NCBI GenBank assembly: GCA_023369685.1
Contig: SACZ01000003.1
Location: 838,330-902,329 of the forward strand
Direction: 5' to 3'
Origin: Prolixibacteraceae bacterium JC049
GTDB taxonomy: Bacteria > Bacteroidota > Bacteroidia > Bacteroidales > Prolixibacteraceae
Length of the DNA: 64,000 nucleotides
In this document: one piece after another, positions 27,422 through 36,536 of the stretch
How the letters are laid out: every line of letters starts with the position of its first letter
Numbering within the stretch: the first letter of the stretch is position 1
Made by a program: the position numbers and the translations under genes
The notes under the pieces: generated by a model
What the model was told of the DNA's origin: nothing
What the model saw: only the letters and a program-made list of their open reading frames with translations
Databases searched by the model: none

Positions 27422-29758
27422 ATGCTTAAACATTTTATATTAATCGCCTGGAGAAATATTAAACGGAAGAAGATGCTTTCGTTTATTCAACTACTCTGCT
27501 TATCCGTCGGGTTGGCAGCTTTTATATTGGTCGCTCGCTATGTGCAGTATGAGAAGAATTGGGATAAATTCAATGAGAATTTTGAGAATATTTATCGCGT
27601 ACATTCTTATCAAAAATCAGATAGAACCGATGAATGGAGTCAGACTCCTGTTCCTGTGGCTCAATATTTGAAAGAGAATATCCCTTCTGTAGATGAAGCC
27701 ATTGTACTGGGAAATATCTGGAACGAATATTTAGGAACTTTAGATGGAGATCTTTATTTCGAACGAGAAGGATACTGGGCGTCTTCCAAAGTATTTAGTG
27801 TATTTTCATTTCAATTGTTAAAAGGAGATAAGCAAAATGTGTTGGAAGCTCCAAATGCAATTGTCCTGAGTGAATCATTGGCTCAGAAATATTTTCCAGG
27901 AGAAGATGCAATGGGCAAAATATTGTTGGACAATAGAAAGAAAGAGCTGGTAGTAACAGGCATTATGGCCGATGTGCCAGAGCAATCGTATATAAACGCA
28001 TCTTATTTTAGATCGAATAAGAGTCTATTGGTAGCTCAGAAGGATAACTGGACCAGATGTAATCTGCATATTTATGCTTTGTTAAAACCCAATACTTCGG
28101 CAGATATTGTTTCCGATAAAATAAAAGATCTTATTAACCAGCATGATGTAAATGCCAATAAAGTGATGTATTTGCGTCCGCTTGCTAAATTGCACCTGAA
28201 ACAAGATGCGCGCGATGAAAGAGGAGTAATCGTCTATTTTTATTCCTTCTTAGGTATTACTATCCTATTACTATCGTGTGTTAGTTTCATGAACTTATCC
28301 ACCTCTTTTTCAACTCTTCGCTCCATAGAAATAGGAGTAAGAAAAGCGGCAGGAAGCGGTAAAAACTATATTCGAATACAATTCATTACAGAAGCAATTG
28401 TAATATCTCTATTGGCATTATTGCTTGGATTATTTATTGCAAGGCTCATATTGCCTGTGTTCAATTCTGTAGTAAACAGAGATATATCGTTAGATCTGTT
28501 TGGAAGTTGGCAGTTCCCTGTGTTTTTGCTTAGCGCAGTTCTGGTTACAGGTTTTTTAGCCGGAACTTATCCGGCATTTGTTGTCGCATCTTTTAATCCT
28601 GTGAAAGTATTAAAAGGGAAGGTGCAACATAAAAAAGGGCGTGTAACCTGTTTACAGGGAATGGTTTACCTGCAATTTGTATTGTCTGTCTTACTTATTA
28701 CCACAAGTCTGTGGATGTACCGTCAGGTAAGCCACATGCAGAGCATGGATTTAGGTTTTGATAAAAATAGACTGGTGAGGTGTTCAGTACCAGGTAACTC
28801 GAATAAAATAACTTATAATTTCTTACGAGAGCAGATTCTTGCCAATCCGGGAGTTGAAGAGATGGCTGCTTCAATTAATTCTCCTCTTCATTCCAGTTGG
28901 GGATGTCATGTGGTGCCAGAAGGAGGTGACCCGGCTAATGCAGTGTTTGGTCGATGGAACAGAGCTTGTCCTGATTACTTGAAAACAATGGGATTGAAGC
29001 TGGCAATGGGAAGAAACTTTTCTGAAGAGTTTTCAGACGAGCAGTCGTGTTTAATTAACGAAACGGCAGTCAGAGCATATGGCTGGAAAAATCCCATCGG
29101 AAAGCGTGTGAAGATGGGTAAAGAGTACACTGTTGTTGGTGTGTTGAAAGACTTTAATGCCGATGATGTGCATAATCCAATATTACCCTATTTGTTATTA
29201 AAGGGAGATGTGAACTTTCAATATTCCAACGATCTAACATTTCGTATTCATCCGGAGACGCAAAAAAGTAGCATGACGCATATTAAAGCTATTTTAAATA
29301 ATGCGTTTCACGATGTGTTATTCGAGGTTTATGATTACGATACCAACAACAATGATATATCAATTTCGCTATGGACAAATATTAAAGACACGTTTGCATT
29401 GTTTGCCATGATGTCTATATTAATTGCAGCATTCGGACTTTTCGGTTTGGTAGTATTTGCATCACAGCGAAGAATGAAAGAAATTGGAATAAGGAAAGTC
29501 CAAGGTGCTAAAATGACCGAGGTATTGCCTTTGATCGTTAGGCAGTTTCTGCTATTGGTACTAGGAGCCAACCTGTTGGTATATCCAATGGCAAAGATTA
29601 TTGAGAATATCACTCCGGGACAGTTTAAGTATCAGTTTAATATCACAGATTTAGTAATTGTTTTAACCATTTCGGTGGTGGTAACACTAGTTTCGAGTAG
29701 TTACCAATCGATAAAGGCTTCTTTGATGAATCCTGTTCAGGCATTGAAGTACGAATAA
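27422..29758 (+). CDS. divergent FtsX/MacB-type ABC permease (array member 10)
   Basis: A 778-aa permease (MLKHFILIAWRNIKRKK). Both coupling motifs are good: SIEIGVRKAAGSGK in the first half and RMKEIGIRKVQGAK near residue 685, where the usual Asn is Gln. It lacks the NFAYKTxLSWWIF block before the last helix; that region reads FKYQFNITDLVIVLTISV, and the tail is YQSIKASLMNPVQALKYE. It thus departs from the C-terminal pattern of the array and is closer to general Bacteroidota permeases of this family. Co-directional with its neighbours, with short gaps. Confidence 0.9.
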   Translation: MLKHFILIAWRNIKRKKMLSFIQLLCLSVGLAAFILVARYVQYEKNWDKFNENFENIYRVHSYQKSDRTDEWSQTPVPVAQYLKENIPSVDEAIVLGNIWNEYLGTLDGDLYFEREGYWASSKVFSVFSFQLLKGDKQNVLEAPNAIVLSESLAQKYFPGEDAMGKILLDNRKKELVVTGIMADVPEQSYINASYFRSNKSLLVAQKDNWTRCNLHIYALLKPNTSADIVSDKIKDLINQHDVNANKVMYLRPLAKLHLKQDARDERGVIVYFYSFLGITILLLSCVSFMNLSTSFSTLRSIEIGVRKAAGSGKNYIRIQFITEAIVISLLALLLGLFIARLILPVFNSVVNRDISLDLFGSWQFPVFLLSAVLVTGFLAGTYPAFVVASFNPVKVLKGKVQHKKGRVTCLQGMVYLQFVLSVLLITTSLWMYRQVSHMQSMDLGFDKNRLVRCSVPGNSNKITYNFLREQILANPGVEEMAASINSPLHSSWGCHVVPEGGDPANAVFGRWNRACPDYLKTMGLKLAMGRNFSEEFSDEQSCLINETAVRAYGWKNPIGKRVKMGKEYTVVGVLKDFNADDVHNPILPYLLLKGDVNFQYSNDLTFRIHPETQKSSMTHIKAILNNAFHDVLFEVYDYDTNNNDISISLWTNIKDTFALFAMMSILIAAFGLFGLVVFASQRRMKEIGIRKVQGAKMTEVLPLIVRQFLLLVLGANLLVYPMAKIIENITPGQFKYQFNITDLVIVLTISVVVTLVSSSYQSIKASLMNPVQALKYE

Positions 29759-29780
29759 AAAGAAGAAAAAATTAGCGCAA

Positions 29781-32180
29781 ATGAATTATATAAAGATTGC
29801 AACCCGTAGATTATTCAAGAAAGGAGAGCATTCAGCTACTCGAATCATTTCCCTGGCAGCCGGACTAGCCTTTGGTATTTTACTATTAGCAGAAGTGCTG
29901 TATTACCACAGTTTCGACAGCTTTTATCCTGATGCAGACAGACTTTTTGTTGTGCATGAAAACTTCAAGATGGATAAATCGTCCGATAAGCTAAGCAGTT
30001 ATGCTAGTACAAGTGGAGCTATTGGTCCTGGATTGAAAGCTGAAGTGCCAGGAGTTGAAATGGCAACGCGTATAACACATATGGGAACATCGGTTTTTTA
30101 TACCGAAGATCAGAAGAAGTATAAAGCACAGTTTATTTTGGCCGATGAGTTTTTCTTCGATGTGATGCCTCGCTCAATGGTGGAAGGAAATGCCAAAGAG
30201 ATTTTGAAATCTCCAATGAACTGTATGATTTCCACTAAAATTGCCAGCGAGATAGGAGGTGGAGTTGTTGGAAAGGTAATCGAACTAAAAGAATATCCCG
30301 GAAAAAAACTGACCATTGCCGGTGTATTTGAAGAATTGCCAGAGAATACCAATTACGAATACGATGTAGTGGTTCCGTTGATTTCAATTGGTAAATTCAT
30401 GTGGGATGGAAGTGATAACTGGTTAGGTAACGATCGCTACTACACATGTGTTAAACTGGGAAAAGGAATTAAGCCCGAAAGTCTTGCCCCTGCAGTACGC
30501 AAAATGCAAGAGAAACATCAGGATATTGTTAAGTTGGAGGAGAAGCATGGTGGTATGGTTTTGAAATATACTTTTAAACCGATTCTAAAAATGCACTCCG
30601 ATAATCTTCAGGATATTATTCTAATACTTAGTTCTATTGCCATTGCAGTATTAATTGTGTCTTTAATGAATTATATTCTGCTAACATTGAGTGTGTTAAT
30701 TAGTAGGGCGAAGTCATCTGCGGTTCATAAAACATGTGGCGCTCAACCACGAAACATTCAACAAATGATATTCTCCGAAACGGCAGTACTGTTCGCATTG
30801 TCATTGGTGGGAGCTTTATTAATTGTTTTGGCAGTAAAACCATTGGCCGAAAATGAATTGGGACATAGTCTGGGGGCGGTATTAAATCCAATTGTGATTA
30901 TTCCAATTGTTGGAATTGTGATATTCATAATGGCACTAATTAGCTACCTCCCTGCTCGATTCTTTTCGAAAATTCCAGTGGTTTCAGCTTTCCGTCAGTA
31001 CAAGCAGAAGAAAAATAAGTGGAAATTGGCACTGCTATCGTTTCAGTTTGCTGGTGCGGCATTTATCTTAACTACATTGGTTATTGTTACGTTACAGTAC
31101 GATAATCTGAAAAATAGTCCGCATGGTTACAATACCGAAGGAGTTTATTTCGGTTCAACCAGTGGAATGTCTGGAAGTAAAATTGGAACTGTTCTGCACC
31201 AACTTAGATCGATGCCTGAAGTGGAAAAAGTGGGATTGGGAGCATGTCTACCCATTTATGGTGCATCAGGCAACAATGTTTTGTCGCCAGATAAAGAGAA
31301 AGAGTTGTTCAATGTGGCCGATTTCTATAGTGCTGATGAAAATTATTTGTCCATTTTAGGTGTAAGCGTTCAGCGAGGAGAGATGTTCTCGGAGAAAGCT
31401 GCTGTTCGTGGCGACGTTATCATTAGTCAAAAAGGAGCAGAGATGCTTAAAATAAACAATGGATGGACCGAAGGAGTAGTCGGAAAAGACGTTACAATAA
31501 CCGAACATGGTAACACAACAATCAGAGGCGTTTACTCCGATTTTATTGTTGGTTCAAAAGCAAATCCTGATTCTCGTCCTTCTGTCTTCTTTTATCGCCC
31601 TGAAGCTGCATTTATCAAGGCTGCACAGAAGAACTCTGCTTATTCATTTAAAATAATGGTTAAAGTGCATTCTACAGCTCAAACTGGTGTAATGAAGAAA
31701 ATCGAGAAGGTATTCAATTCAGCTTTACCATACAACGACGCTGTGATAAAAAGCCTTTCTCTGGAGCAGGGTAAGAGATACACTAAACAGCGAGGTTTCC
31801 GAAATGCAATGGTGGCAGGTAATATCGTTATACTTCTGATTACAATAATTGGCTTGTTAGGATATGCTACCAACGAAGCAATCAGAAGAAAGAAAGAGCT
31901 GGCTATTCGTCAAATCAATGGAGCTAAATTCTCTGATATCTTAAGAATATTCTTAATGGACTTGGAATTAGTGGCTATTCCTGCAATTATTGTCGGATTA
32001 GTTGGAGCATGGTTTACTGTTGATAAGTGGATGGAGAACTTTGCATCGAAGATACCATTGCACTGGGGAATCTTCTTGGGATGTAGCTTGTTCATTTTGG
32101 TGTTAGTGGCAGTGGCTTCTACTATTAACTTCACCAGAAATGCCAATCAAAACCCAGTGGACGCACTGAGGACGGAGTAA
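29781..32180 (+). CDS. most divergent FtsX/MacB-type ABC permease (array member 11)
   Basis: A 799-aa permease (MNYIKIATRRLFKKGE). The second coupling motif, near residue 704, is weakened to RKKELAIRQINGAK, and the first is SSAVHKTCGAQ. The last-helix region reads NFASKIPLHWGIFLGCS, and the protein ends NFTRNANQNPVDALRTE, the only complete member not ending in YE. It is the outlier of the array and may have lost or changed its ATPase contact, though the fold (eight helices, two periplasmic domains) appears intact. A repeat cluster follows directly. Confidence 0.88.
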   Translation: MNYIKIATRRLFKKGEHSATRIISLAAGLAFGILLLAEVLYYHSFDSFYPDADRLFVVHENFKMDKSSDKLSSYASTSGAIGPGLKAEVPGVEMATRITHMGTSVFYTEDQKKYKAQFILADEFFFDVMPRSMVEGNAKEILKSPMNCMISTKIASEIGGGVVGKVIELKEYPGKKLTIAGVFEELPENTNYEYDVVVPLISIGKFMWDGSDNWLGNDRYYTCVKLGKGIKPESLAPAVRKMQEKHQDIVKLEEKHGGMVLKYTFKPILKMHSDNLQDIILILSSIAIAVLIVSLMNYILLTLSVLISRAKSSAVHKTCGAQPRNIQQMIFSETAVLFALSLVGALLIVLAVKPLAENELGHSLGAVLNPIVIIPIVGIVIFIMALISYLPARFFSKIPVVSAFRQYKQKKNKWKLALLSFQFAGAAFILTTLVIVTLQYDNLKNSPHGYNTEGVYFGSTSGMSGSKIGTVLHQLRSMPEVEKVGLGACLPIYGASGNNVLSPDKEKELFNVADFYSADENYLSILGVSVQRGEMFSEKAAVRGDVIISQKGAEMLKINNGWTEGVVGKDVTITEHGNTTIRGVYSDFIVGSKANPDSRPSVFFYRPEAAFIKAAQKNSAYSFKIMVKVHSTAQTGVMKKIEKVFNSALPYNDAVIKSLSLEQGKRYTKQRGFRNAMVAGNIVILLITIIGLLGYATNEAIRRKKELAIRQINGAKFSDILRIFLMDLELVAIPAIIVGLVGAWFTVDKWMENFASKIPLHWGIFLGCSLFILVLVAVASTINFTRNANQNPVDALRTE

Positions 32181-32190
32181 CTCTGAATTC

Positions 32191-32410
32191 CGGTAGAGAC
32201 GCAAAATTTTGCGTCTCAAAAAGAAATCACGCGAAAGATTCGCGCGGTAGCTCTTTAGGGAATTTAGGAATAGGAAATCTAAAGGCACAAATTGCAAATT
32301 TGCGCCAGCGAAGTAGATTCGCACAGCAACCAGAAAGTGCTAGCGCCGATTTGTAATCGGTGCTTATGGTTTGATTAGAAAAATGTAGAGATTCAAAATT
32401 TTGTATCTCT
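32191..32410. repeat. REPIN-like composite of short palindromes (cluster 2)
   Basis: Palindromes in order: 32196-32217 (arms GAGACGCAA and TTGCGTCTC), 32227-32249 (CACGCGAA-AGA-TTCGCGCGG type), 32284-32306 (GGCACAAATT / AATTTGCGCC), 32342-32364 (AGCGCCGATT / AATCGGTGCT) and a decayed copy of the first at 32388-32409. The two REP units are in the reverse order compared with clusters 1, 3 and 4. This fills most of the 262-bp gap between permeases. Confidence 0.8.
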
Positions 32411-32442
32411 GTGCTAGATAAAATGACGTTTAGATAATTGCG

Positions 32443-34812
32443 ATGAATTTATCAGATTTTAAAATAGCCCTTCGGGGAATGTTGAAGAATAAGAAAGTTA
32501 CATCTATTAATGTAATTGGATTGGCCATTGGAATAACCATTAGCCTATTTATTTTCTCGTATGTGCGCTTCGAAAAATCGACTGATCAGTTTATTCCGGG
32601 GTATGAAAATATTTACAATCTGAATAGTAATGGAACACCATATGTGTCTTATAAAATGGTGGACCATGTGAGAACCAATATGCCAGAAATTGAGGCCCTT
32701 ACTTACGTAACAGATGATTGGTCGCCTCAGGTGTTTCTGAAAAAGGATAACAATGCTTTCAAAGTAGAACGTATGTTGGTGGCTGATTCTTGTTTCTTTA
32801 AGGTTTTCGAATTTGAAACTAAATGGGGAAACGCGCAAAGTGCTTTAGACCGAGCAGATCAGTTAGTGCTTACAGAGTCGCTGTCCAGTAAACTGTTTGG
32901 AAAAGAGAATCCGGTTGGAAAGAGTGTGGCCTATAATTCGACTTATTTGAATGGGATTGAGGTGGTTGTTGGAGCGGTAATTAAGGATGTTCCAAAGAAT
33001 TCGTCGTGGGATTTTGAAGCAGTGCTTTCGCTTCCAACTAACTTTAAGATAGGTTGGTATAAGCGTAACATGGAAATGTGGGGCTCATGTAACTTTCGTT
33101 CTTTCTTTAAGCTAAACTCGAATATTAATCAAACAACTATTATTGAAAGGCTAAGCAATATAACATTGGCAGATGTGCCCGACTATGAAAAAGGTGGGTT
33201 GAAGTTTTCTGGAATGCCTTACTCAAAGATGTATTTCGATCATTTAGAGCTGGACATTGTTAAGCATGGCGATAAGCAGACCTTATTTTTGATACAGGCC
33301 ATTGGAATACTCATTTTAGTTTTGGCGTGTATCAATTATATCAATCTGATAACGGCGCAGCGTGAAAAACGTTTCAGAAATGTGGGAATCATTAAAACAT
33401 TAGGAAGTACCCGCAAAAAGGTTGTGAGTTTATTTGTTTCTGAATCAATGGCTAATCTTGGAATTGCATTACTGTTGACTGTTGTGCTTACTTTGATCTT
33501 TTTAGATGCATGCAACGATATCACTCAAACTCAATTCTCTTTTGCCGAACTGTTTAAAGGAGCCAATCTGTTTGTTTTACTGACAATAGTTGGTGTAATG
33601 GTTGTAGGAACAGGAGTTATTCCGGGAATAATGTTCAGCAAAAACCGAATTTTGGAGTTATTGCAAAAGCAAGCAGGAAGAAGTAATAACAACTGGCTAA
33701 GAAATAGCTTATTGGTGTTTCAGTTTGTGGTGTCTATTGGTCTAATCTCCGGAGTGTTGTTTATTCAGGTACAGAATCGTCATTTACAATCGGTTGATAT
33801 TGGTTTCAATAAAGACAATATTGTAATGGCAACCATCAACGAGGATATTCAGAAACGAATTGAATACTTCCAAAGCGAGGTGGGGAAGATACCAGAAGTG
33901 AATGATCTGACGTTTTCTGAAGTGCCTATTACCAACATCGAACAGAACTGGGGACGATTGCTTAATGATAATGGCGAGGATAAAACCGTGAAATATAATA
34001 TGCTTCACGTTGGACCTCATTTCTTCGATTTTTTCGGATTAAAGATGATAGAGGGAACTGGTTTTACAGAGAGTTCGCAGAAAATGAAACACCATATTTT
34101 CAATCAGAAAGCGATTAAAGATTTCGGAGTTAAAGAAATTGCCAAAGCAAGAGTAAAATACAAACAGAGTGAAAAGGGACAAGTAATTGGTGTGGTACAG
34201 GATTTCAATTACCGATCGTTGCATTTTCCGATTAAAGCAGCCGGATTTAGTTGTAGCTTAGGTAACTGCGATTATGCCTATTTGAAAATGAATAACCTGA
34301 ATGCTGCTCAGTTTGATAAGACAATGGCAAAATTGAAACAGATATGGGGAGATATGTCACCGAACTTCCCAATGGAGTATCAATTTCTGGATAGTTCATG
34401 GGAAGCGCATTATGCAAAAGACAGACAGTTTCAGAAGGTGTTAAACTACACCACACTGATTTCTCTATTGATCTCGTGTTTGGGGTTAATCGGACTTTCG
34501 GTATTCATAATGGAACAACGAACCAAAGAGATAGGAATTAGAAAAGTAAATGGGGCTAAGGTAACAGAAGTGCTGGGAATGCTAAACATCGACTTGATAA
34601 AGTGGATTGCGTTGGCCTTTGTTATTGCATGTCCGTTGGCTTACGTACTGCTAAGTAGGTGGTTAAATAGTTTTGCTTACAAAGCCAATCTCAGTTGGTG
34701 GATATTTGCTTTGGGAGGAATAATTGCATTGTTAACAGCGTTAATTACCATCTCATTTCAATCGTACAAGGCAGCCACCCGAAATCCGGTGGAAGCGTTG
34801 AGGTATGAATAG
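32443..34812 (+). CDS. FtsX/MacB-type ABC permease (array member 12)
   Basis: A 789-aa permease (MNLSDFKIALRGMLKNKK). The first-half motif is degenerate (RNVGIIKTLGST); the second, near residue 694, is RTKEIGIRKVNGAK. Its second periplasmic domain (QNWG, FFDFFGLKM, KHHIFNQ, GVVQDFNYRSLHFP) matches the permease at 7641-9980 far better than its neighbours, suggesting that the two blocks arose in part by copying an older set. The tail is of the FQSY type. It is flanked on both sides by repeat clusters, so it may be a separate transcription or processing unit. Confidence 0.9.
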   Translation: MNLSDFKIALRGMLKNKKVTSINVIGLAIGITISLFIFSYVRFEKSTDQFIPGYENIYNLNSNGTPYVSYKMVDHVRTNMPEIEALTYVTDDWSPQVFLKKDNNAFKVERMLVADSCFFKVFEFETKWGNAQSALDRADQLVLTESLSSKLFGKENPVGKSVAYNSTYLNGIEVVVGAVIKDVPKNSSWDFEAVLSLPTNFKIGWYKRNMEMWGSCNFRSFFKLNSNINQTTIIERLSNITLADVPDYEKGGLKFSGMPYSKMYFDHLELDIVKHGDKQTLFLIQAIGILILVLACINYINLITAQREKRFRNVGIIKTLGSTRKKVVSLFVSESMANLGIALLLTVVLTLIFLDACNDITQTQFSFAELFKGANLFVLLTIVGVMVVGTGVIPGIMFSKNRILELLQKQAGRSNNNWLRNSLLVFQFVVSIGLISGVLFIQVQNRHLQSVDIGFNKDNIVMATINEDIQKRIEYFQSEVGKIPEVNDLTFSEVPITNIEQNWGRLLNDNGEDKTVKYNMLHVGPHFFDFFGLKMIEGTGFTESSQKMKHHIFNQKAIKDFGVKEIAKARVKYKQSEKGQVIGVVQDFNYRSLHFPIKAAGFSCSLGNCDYAYLKMNNLNAAQFDKTMAKLKQIWGDMSPNFPMEYQFLDSSWEAHYAKDRQFQKVLNYTTLISLLISCLGLIGLSVFIMEQRTKEIGIRKVNGAKVTEVLGMLNIDLIKWIALAFVIACPLAYVLLSRWLNSFAYKANLSWWIFALGGIIALLTALITISFQSYKAATRNPVEALRYE

Positions 34813-34825
34813 TAAAATCGGAATT

Positions 34826-35010
34826 TGGTAGAGACGCAAAATTTTGCGTCTCAAAAAGAAACCACGCGAAAGATTCGCGTGGTAGCTAGAAAGTGCTAGC
34901 GCCGATTTGCAATCGGTGCTTATACTTTAGAAATAGGAAAGCAGAAGGCACAAATTACAAATTTGCGCCAGCGAAGTAGAAAAATGTAGAGCCGCAAGAT
35001 TTTGCGGCTC
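34826..35010. repeat. REPIN-like composite of short palindromes (cluster 3)
   Basis: Order: 34831-34852 (GAGACGCAA / TTGCGTCTC), 34861-34883 (ACCACGCGAA / TTCGCGTGGT around AGA, perfect), 34898-34920 (AGCGCCGATT / AATCGGTGCT around TGC), 34947-34969 (GGCACAAATT / AATTTGCGCC around ACA) and 34989-35010 (GAGCCGCAA / TTGCGGCTC). The last is a variant of the first element in which both partners of one base pair changed. Confidence 0.8.
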
Positions 35011-35086
35011 AAATAAAAATAGAAAGAATTAAAAGGAAACGAAGGAGGGGAAGGCAAATAAACGATAAAATAGAGCTAAACATTTT

Positions 35087-36535
35087 ATGAGTAACCAAAG
35101 ACTTATCTTGTTGATTATGGCGGCAGTTTTTATAAACTGTCGTGGTCGTAATCAGTTGCAGGGAAACCAAGAGAAGTTGGCACAGCAGATAACTGTTGAA
35201 GACAGCTTGTTGGCGGCCAGTGCTAAAGCGATGCCTCAAAAGATCTCAAAAGGCATCCAGTTAAAAGAAAATCGATCGATAGATAAGTCGTACCCCATTC
35301 AATTGGTAGATATTGCTGGTCAAAAGGGGGATAGCATTGATGTGAAGCTTTCAGATATTGCCGATGTAACTTTTATTCCTTTGGAAAGCATCCCTGATTC
35401 TTCGAATATCGGTAAAGTCACTCAGTTTGTTAAGCTAACCGATAAATACATTCTGGTGTATGGCCTTTCTGGGATCTATCAATTTGGGAGGGATGGTCGA
35501 TTTATAAAAACGATTGTAAAGAACAAGATCGACAATATCAATGTTCGCGTATTTCCCGGAAGAGGCAGTCAAATGAGTTGGTCAAGCAAAGAGGTAATCT
35601 ACGATGGTGCAATTGGCGATATCTGGGTGAAAGATGGATTTTTGTATTACACTTCTTATAATTCGGAAACCAAGCAATATGGCTTTAAGAAATACCAATT
35701 GAATGATGATCGTCCTCTAGGTATGAACGGGAATGTAGAGGCTGCAAGAGATACGTTGCCAGGCAAATTGCTACAGTTGTTTAGTGCTAATGCTGCCGAT
35801 GGCTTTCAGTATCGTTTAAATAGAAATGCAACCACCATTCCGTTAAGTGGCGATATGTTTTTGAATGTTCCTTCGGCGTGGAGTAATGCATCGAGAGGGA
35901 AAAATGTGATGGTGGGACACAGCGACAACGATTCGCTTTGTGGTTTTACCAACCTGAACCCGGTTGAAAACTATACCAAAAGGATAATAAAACGAGGTTC
36001 CACTCGCGTTCGCAGGCATTGGTATAAAAACATGTTGACAATCTATTCAACTTTCTCTGATACCGTTTTTCGTGTGATGCCGCCCAATCGATTTGTACCA
36101 GCTTATGTATTTAATTTCGATTCACTGAAGGTAACTCCTAACCGATATTTTACCCCTGGTAAACTACATGGTAATTTATGGGTTTCCGATATGTTGGTGG
36201 AAACAGATGAAAAGCTGTTGGTTGAATATGGGGATGTTGATGCAAAGATTGCATTCGGAATTTATGACAAGAACAAGAAACATTTTCAGAGTGTAAACTA
36301 CGGGAAGAAAAACAGAGGAGTAGTTGATGATATATTAGGATACGGAGGGTACTGGCCAAGAGAGATAAATGGACAGCGAGAAGAGGCGAAAATGGTATCA
36401 GGAATTGGCTTGAAATATTGGGTGAAATCAGATCGATTTAAGCAAGCCGAAGCTCAAAGAAAAGAGGAATTCGAGCGTTGCATTCATCAAATGAAAGACG
36501 ATAATCATTTGCTAATCATATATAAACTGAAATAA
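35087..36535 (+). CDS. six-bladed beta-propeller exported protein (paralogue A)
   Basis: A 482-aa protein with a hydrophobic N-terminus (LILLIMAAVFINC), probably a signal peptide; the Cys context INC is only a weak lipobox. The body resembles the Bacteroidota six-bladed propeller family: VTFIPLES, FVKLTDKYILVY, IYQFGRDGRFIKTIV, GDIWVKDGFLYYTS, TVFRVMPPNRFVPAYVF. It is a tandem paralogue of the next gene (shared FGRDGRFIKTI / FNRDGSFVETI and NRFVPAYVF / NRFVPRYVV), one base apart. These proteins are thought to act at the cell surface or in the periplasm; substrate unknown. The pair sits inside the permease array. Confidence 0.75.
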   Translation: MSNQRLILLIMAAVFINCRGRNQLQGNQEKLAQQITVEDSLLAASAKAMPQKISKGIQLKENRSIDKSYPIQLVDIAGQKGDSIDVKLSDIADVTFIPLESIPDSSNIGKVTQFVKLTDKYILVYGLSGIYQFGRDGRFIKTIVKNKIDNINVRVFPGRGSQMSWSSKEVIYDGAIGDIWVKDGFLYYTSYNSETKQYGFKKYQLNDDRPLGMNGNVEAARDTLPGKLLQLFSANAADGFQYRLNRNATTIPLSGDMFLNVPSAWSNASRGKNVMVGHSDNDSLCGFTNLNPVENYTKRIIKRGSTRVRRHWYKNMLTIYSTFSDTVFRVMPPNRFVPAYVFNFDSLKVTPNRYFTPGKLHGNLWVSDMLVETDEKLLVEYGDVDAKIAFGIYDKNKKHFQSVNYGKKNRGVVDDILGYGGYWPREINGQREEAKMVSGIGLKYWVKSDRFKQAEAQRKEEFERCIHQMKDDNHLLIIYKLK

Positions 36536-36536
36536 T

